Shown in pieces: positions 5,222 through 8,064 of a stretch of DNA of 8,064 nt. The position numbers and the translations under genes were made by a program. Where the stretch lies: positions 19,958 to 28,021 of the forward strand of contig MHLB01000007.1 of assembly GCA_001818895.1 (NCBI GenBank), in the 5' to 3' direction. The notes beneath the pieces are model-generated. The model saw only the letters and a program-made list of their open reading frames with translations. It searched no databases and had not been told where the DNA came from. Every line of letters begins with the position of its first letter. Position 1 is the stretch's first letter. The DNA comes from Candidatus Liptonbacteria bacterium RIFCSPLOWO2_01_FULL_53_13. Lineage in GTDB: Bacteria > Patescibacteriota > Minisyncoccia > UBA6257 > 2-01-FULL-56-20.

Positions 5222-5815
5222 TTACTCGTCCACGCCGAATCTCTTATACGGGTGCGGGGTAAAATTCTTGCCGAACCAGTGCTCAATTTCGTGCTCCGCT
5301 TCTTCGGGGGTCTCCGATGCGTGAAGCAGATTCATTACCGCGCGCTGTTCTTTGTTCGCGAGAAGCGGCGAGTCAATTGAAAAGTCGCCGCGAATTGTTC
5401 CCACTTCCGCGAGCGCGGGAATCGTCGGACCCGCGATCTTCCGTACGATGTCAACCGCATGAATCCCCTGCACTACCATGCGCACCAACGGCGCCGAGGT
5501 CATGTAGTCCACAAGCCACTTGCGCACCATTTTTCCGATTTCCAGGTCGCTCTCCGTGCCAATCTCCTCTTTCGCGCTGTAGCCGTATTTTTCGTAGGTT
5601 TTGAGCGTTTTCTGCCCGAGCCGCGCGATCCACGCTTCGTCCTTCGGATAATGCTCGTCTATCTGCGCTTTGGTCGGCTGGAACATCTCAAGCGCCACGA
5701 TCTTCAAGTCGCGCTGTTCAAACCGGCGAAGAACCTCTCCAACGAGCCCTTTCCGCACGCCGTCGGGCTTTACCATCACGAACGTAATTTCTTCTTTTGG
5801 GTGTTTCTTTTGCAT
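5222..5815 (-). CDS. ndk: nucleoside diphosphate kinase, long form
   Basis: Transfers the gamma-phosphate of ATP to NDPs by a phosphohistidine ping-pong mechanism. 197 residues against about 140-150 for classical Ndk. Seen: TFVMVKPDGVRKGLVGEVL (11-29) with Lys16, YMTSAPLV (104-111), Arg125 and Thr131 in the VDIVRKIAGPT segment, Arg142 in TIRGDF (140-145), and Asn162 with catalytic His165 in NLLHASE; all six correspond to the classical active site. Compared with E. coli Ndk there is an insertion of about 33 residues between HYPKDEAW and DYMTS (roughly 60-100) and one of about 10 residues (150-159) just before the catalytic histidine strand. The ATG at 5815 has no Shine-Dalgarno. Downstream of aspS by 96 bases in the same direction; it could be cotranscribed or use its own promoter. 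Confidence 0.95.
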   Translation of the reverse strand: MQKKHPKEEITFVMVKPDGVRKGLVGEVLRRFEQRDLKIVALEMFQPTKAQIDEHYPKDEAWIARLGQKTLKTYEKYGYSAKEEIGTESDLEIGKMVRKWLVDYMTSAPLVRMVVQGIHAVDIVRKIAGPTIPALAEVGTIRGDFSIDSPLLANKEQRAVMNLLHASETPEEAEHEIEHWFGKNFTPHPYKRFGVDE

Positions 5816-5825
5816 AAAAGTAATC

Positions 5826-5877
5826 CGAATCTACGAATACATCCCTGCCTACCGGCAGGCAGGCGAATGCCCCGAAT
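5826..5877. repeat. 20-bp GC palindrome flanked by CGAAT repeats, between aspS and ndk
   Basis: The palindrome CCTGCCTACCGGCAGGCAGG (5844-5863) has nine of ten base pairs matched (one A/C mismatch). CGAAT occurs twice on each side of it (5826-5830, 5834-5838, 5864-5868, 5873-5877). GC-rich palindromes of the CCTGCC...GGCAGG type are, to my knowledge, dispersed in many Parcubacteria genomes. It lies in the 96-base spacer ahead of the ndk start and would form a hairpin in an aspS-ndk transcript; no T-tract follows, so it is not an obvious terminator. An adjoining GCCC/GGGC pair at 5869-5880 is weak. Confidence 0.6.
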
Positions 5878-5911
5878 GGGCTTGGCGTATCTGTTGACCC
5901 GTATGATTATA

Positions 5912-7315
5912 TTATTTTTTCTTTATGTCTAATCCTAACTCATTTAACTGTTTGGGGTCAACATCGCTCGGCGCATCCATCACGCTTATCTGCCCGCCCG
6001 CGCTTGCCGGGAATGCCATCACCTCGCGGATGCTTTTCTCGCCGAGCACCGCAAAGAGGAATCTATCAAGCCCCGGCGCGATCCCGCCGTGCGGAGGCAC
6101 GCCGTAAGTAAAGGCCTCAAGCATGTGCGTAAACTCCCCTTTTTGGTGTTCGTCGAACCCGATAAGGTTGAATATTTTCTCCTGTATATCGCGCTCGTGG
6201 ATGCGGATGCTCCCGCCTCCGACCTCGTAGCCATTCAACACCAGGTCGTGCTGTAGGCCCCGCACTTTCGTCGGATCGGTGTCCAAAAGCGGGATATCGT
6301 CCGGGTGCGGCGCCGTAAACATGTGGTGCGAAGGCGCGAACTTCGCCGAACCGGAACCGTGGAAAAAATCCTCTTCCGACTGCTCGGTAAACAGCGGAAA
6401 ATCAACGACCCATGCGAACGCAAGCTCGTCGGGATTATTCTTTTCCTTGCGCAGGTCCGGTTTGTCGCTTCCGTATTTCGCTTTCGCTTCCTTATGCGAA
6501 ATACGCGGCCAGGGCGATTGCGAAATGTGCTTATCGGGGAACACTTTCTCTACAAGCTTGGTGAATAAATCCTCGGCAAGCGCCAAAATATCCTCCTGCG
6601 TCACGAACGACATCTCAAGGTCAAGCTGGGTGAATTCTCCGTAGGCGCGGTCGGCGCGCGGGTCTTCATCGCGGAAACAGCGCGCGATCTGAAAATATTT
6701 TTCAAACCCCGCGACCATCAGGAGCTGTTTGTACTGCTGGGGCGATTGCGGAAGCGCATAGAACTTGCCCGGCTGGAGCCGCGACGGCACCAAGAAATCC
6801 CGCGCGCCCTCGGGCGTGGACTTGGTGAGCATCGGCGTTTCTATTTCCCAAAATCCCCGCTCGGTCAGATACGAGCGCATGAACTGGGAAACTTCGTGGC
6901 GCAGGCGGATATTCCTCTGCATCCGCTCTCTCCGCAGGTCAAGATAGCGGTATTTCATCCGCGATTCCTCGTTGATGTCATAGCCGTCGCTGTCCACCGG
7001 AATCGGCGTCGCCTCGGACGCGTTCATGATTTCAAGCGTTTTTGCCTCAACTTCATACGCGCCGTTCGGCAGTTTATCGTTCACCATTGAATCGGGGCGC
7101 TTTTTCACGAGCCCGCTCACGCGGATGAGATATTCAAGCCGCAGGTCCACAGCGCCGGCGACCGCAGGAGTAAACACTATTTGCACCAGCCCCGTCCGGT
7201 CGCGCAGGTCAATGAAAATAATCTTGCCGTGGTCGCGCCGGGCATGCACCCAGCCGGCAAGTTCCACCTCTTTTCCTTCCAAATTTTTGATATCCCCTAC
7301 GGATGTGCGCTTCAT
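5912..7315 (-). CDS. aspS: aspartyl-tRNA synthetase lacking the GAD insertion domain
   Basis: Class II synthetase charging tRNA-Asp (and possibly tRNA-Asn, which cannot be decided here). 467 residues against about 590 for bacterial AspRS. Seen: N-terminal OB-fold anticodon-binding domain with GWVHARRDHGKIIFIDLRDR (21-40); motif 1 around GFWEIETPMLTKSTPEGARDF (154-174, 21 residues); motif 2 from FRDEDPRADRAYGEFTQLDL (214-233), one residue longer than in E. coli between ADR and EFTQ; NGYEVGGGSIRIH (361-373); motif 3 GLDRFLFAVLG (415-425). YGSDKPDLR (281-289) is followed after only 11 residues by AWVVDFPLF (301-309); in E. coli about 130 residues of GAD domain lie between these. The C-terminal half is bacterial in style, so this is loss of GAD rather than an archaeal-type enzyme. 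The ATG at 7315 has no Shine-Dalgarno. Confidence 0.96.
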   Translation of the reverse strand: MKRTSVGDIKNLEGKEVELAGWVHARRDHGKIIFIDLRDRTGLVQIVFTPAVAGAVDLRLEYLIRVSGLVKKRPDSMVNDKLPNGAYEVEAKTLEIMNASEATPIPVDSDGYDINEESRMKYRYLDLRRERMQRNIRLRHEVSQFMRSYLTERGFWEIETPMLTKSTPEGARDFLVPSRLQPGKFYALPQSPQQYKQLLMVAGFEKYFQIARCFRDEDPRADRAYGEFTQLDLEMSFVTQEDILALAEDLFTKLVEKVFPDKHISQSPWPRISHKEAKAKYGSDKPDLRKEKNNPDELAFAWVVDFPLFTEQSEEDFFHGSGSAKFAPSHHMFTAPHPDDIPLLDTDPTKVRGLQHDLVLNGYEVGGGSIRIHERDIQEKIFNLIGFDEHQKGEFTHMLEAFTYGVPPHGGIAPGLDRFLFAVLGEKSIREVMAFPASAGGQISVMDAPSDVDPKQLNELGLDIKKK

Positions 7316-7326
7316 TTTTGTGTCAC

Positions 7327-7355
7327 TTGTTGCATATTGCGTGTCGCTGTATACT
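7327..7355 (+). promoter_or_regulatory. promoter of the MgtC/SapB gene
   Basis: TTGTTG (7327-7332), a 17-base spacer and TATACT (7350-7355). The expected transcription start near 7362 is only a few bases before the ATGs at 7364 and 7367, which predicts an almost leaderless mRNA, consistent with the missing Shine-Dalgarno. Confidence 0.5.
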
Positions 7356-7381
7356 ATATCTTAATGATGCACATAGCACAA
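7353..7381 (-). promoter_or_regulatory. candidate aspS promoter overlapping the divergent one
   Basis: Read leftward: TTGTGC (plus 7376-7381), a 17-base spacer, TATAGT (plus 7353-7358). The -35 matches consensus only in TTG, so this is weaker. Its -10 overlaps the rightward -10 by three bases and its -35 lies in the first codons of the MgtC-type gene, so polymerases for the two genes could not bind at once. Confidence 0.35.
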
Positions 7382-7828
7382 ATGACCCTTAATTTGGCGG
7401 TTGCGCTCGCGCTCGGGGCGCTCATGGGGCTTGAGCGGGAATTGGTCGGCAAAGAGGCGGGGGTAAGGACGGGGCTCACGGTCGCGGGAGGCGCGGCGCT
7501 TTTCTCGCTTGCCGCACTCAACCTTCCCTACCTCGTGGCAACTTCGCCCGAACAGGTGAATGCCATCATTGCGAACAATAGCGGATTCCTCATGATGATC
7601 GGGAATATCGTGGTCGGCATCGGATTTCTGGGCGGGGGTATTATTCTTAAGACCGAACACCGCGCGCGCGGGCTCACGACCGCCGCCGTCATCTGGACGA
7701 CCGCCGCCGTCGGCGTACTCGCGGGCGTCGGTATGATTGGATTCGCCATTATTTCCGCACTTATTATTTCTGTAACTCTTTTCGCACTCCGTAAGTTTGA
7801 AGTCCCCGACAATATGGAGAGGATCTAG
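7364..7828 (+). CDS. MgtC/SapB family membrane protein, short form
   Basis: Inner-membrane protein of the MgtC/SapB family, whose better known members act in magnesium limitation, acid stress or modulation of ATP synthase; role here unknown. 154 residues from the ATG at 7364 (a second ATG follows at once, 7367), against about 215-230 for MgtC with its C-terminal cytosolic domain, which is absent. Seen: hydrophobic segments at about 8-21, 37-55, 77-93, 107-122 and 124-142; the family motif GLERELVGKEAGVRT (22-36); and GFLGGGIIL (87-95) followed by RGLTTAAVIWTTAAVG (102-117). The reading frame stays open upstream to 7181, but that part overlaps aspS antisense and has no family match. GC is high (43 of 60 at 7441-7500). 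Convergent with the glycosylase gene with 12 bases between stop codons. Confidence 0.92.
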   Translation: MMHIAQMTLNLAVALALGALMGLERELVGKEAGVRTGLTVAGGAALFSLAALNLPYLVATSPEQVNAIIANNSGFLMMIGNIVVGIGFLGGGIILKTEHRARGLTTAAVIWTTAAVGVLAGVGMIGFAIISALIISVTLFALRKFEVPDNMERI

Positions 7829-7854
7829 ACCCCATGGGTTTTATGGGTCTTTTT
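7827..7854 (+). terminator. intrinsic terminator overlapping the MgtC-type stop codon
   Basis: Stem AGACCCCAT (7827-7835, one bulged C) with ATGGGTCT (7843-7850), loop GGGTTTT, followed by a five-T run (7850-7854). It begins inside the TAG stop and runs into the last codons of the convergent mpg gene, so the same bases serve as terminator and as coding sequence on the other strand. On the minus strand no T-run follows. Confidence 0.65.
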
Positions 7855-8064
7855 GGTCTAATCGAAATCTCCACTTTCGGTTGCGCCAGTACGCCCCTGC
7901 ATATGCCACTCCCACGCGCGCACCGGTTTTGATATTTTGCGCGCGGACGCTGACTCCCCTGTCCTCTATCCATAATCCCGTATTCCGGTCAGCGAGGCGT
8001 GCATTCTGAGCTTTGCCGATAGCGAGCGCTTTGGTAAGGCGGGCTGGCCCCGTTAGAGACCCGC
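7841..8064 (-). CDS. mpg: 3-methyladenine DNA glycosylase (AAG/MPG family), C-terminal part
   Basis: Monofunctional base-excision repair glycosylase removing alkylated or deaminated purines. Only the last 73 residues and the TAA stop (7841-7843) are in the window; the start lies beyond the right edge. Seen: GPARLTKALAI (5-15), matching the family GPGKLxxALxI, then LWIEDRG (30-36), ARVGVAYAGAYW (48-59), matching PRIGIxYAxEW, and KWRFRL (63-68), matching the closing WRFY. The catalytic N-terminal half is not visible. The 3' end overlaps the terminator of the convergent MgtC-type gene. Assignment rests on motif order and spacing in a short fragment but is distinctive. Confidence 0.85.
   Translation of the reverse strand, partial: GSLTGPARLTKALAIGKAQNARLADRNTGLWIEDRGVSVRAQNIKTGARVGVAYAGAYWRNRKWRFRLDQKDP

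Noticed and set aside
5906..5911. Leftward TATAAT right after the aspS stop as an ndk promoter
   Set aside because: No acceptable -35 lies 16-19 bases upstream, and the leader would be about 85 bases, unlike the other promoters here.
5459..5932. Rightward open frame opposite ndk running into the spacer
   Set aside because: Shadow of ndk; its C-terminal part merely translates the palindrome at 5844-5863.
7181..7363. N-terminal extension of the MgtC-type protein by 61 residues
   Set aside because: The extension overlaps aspS antisense, has no family similarity, and precedes the promoter; the ATG at 7364 gives the normal MgtC N-terminus.
7764..7973. Leftward open frame of 69 codons at the right end
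   Set aside because: It lies in a different frame from the glycosylase fragment (7841-8064), which has clear AAG motifs, and it overlaps the MgtC-type gene.
1..8064. UGA reassigned to an amino acid (as in some CPR lineages)
   Set aside because: No in-frame TGA occurs in the recognised genes and Trp is always TGG; absence of TGA stops alone is not evidence of recoding.

Overview
The window reads as a gene-dense stretch of a Patescibacteria (CPR, Parcubacteria-like) chromosome of moderate to high GC. This assignment is inference. It rests on the short release factor 1, an aspartyl-tRNA synthetase without its GAD insertion domain, a long-form nucleoside diphosphate kinase, compact stand-alone receiver proteins, almost no Shine-Dalgarno sequences, and small GC-rich palindromes of a kind I associate with these genomes. 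Ten CDS are supported; two run off the window edges. No stretch above 300 bases lacks a gene. I see no tRNA, rRNA, CRISPR array or transposase.

Layout. Positions 1-3328 are read leftward: folC, then, behind its own promoter, two adjacent CheY-like receiver proteins, followed by a Leu/Phe/Val-type amino acid dehydrogenase cut by the left edge. A 127-base divergent region (3329-3455) with a perfect 16-bp palindrome and a nested hairpin separates folC from prfA. Positions 3456-5132 are read rightward: prfA, then a visibly AT-richer pair encoding a Nudix hydrolase and a MazG-like NTP pyrophosphatase. A 36-bp near-perfect palindrome sits between that pair and the leftward aspS-ndk pair (7315 to 5222). 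A second divergent region (7316-7363) separates aspS from a rightward MgtC/SapB-type membrane protein. That gene ends in a terminator that overlaps the 3' end of a leftward 3-methyladenine DNA glycosylase cut by the right edge.

How the genes fit together. Most are housekeeping: translation (prfA, aspS), nucleotide supply and sanitation (ndk, Nudix, MazG-like), one-carbon cofactor metabolism (folC), base-excision repair (mpg). The receiver pair next to an amino acid dehydrogenase is the least ordinary grouping. I see no defence system, secondary-metabolite cluster or clearly new multi-gene system. The most interesting signals are structural: domain losses in RF1 and AspRS, an in-frame palindrome inserted in folC, ten stop codons all of the RF1-read type, tandem atypical receivers, and several strong inverted repeats between genes.
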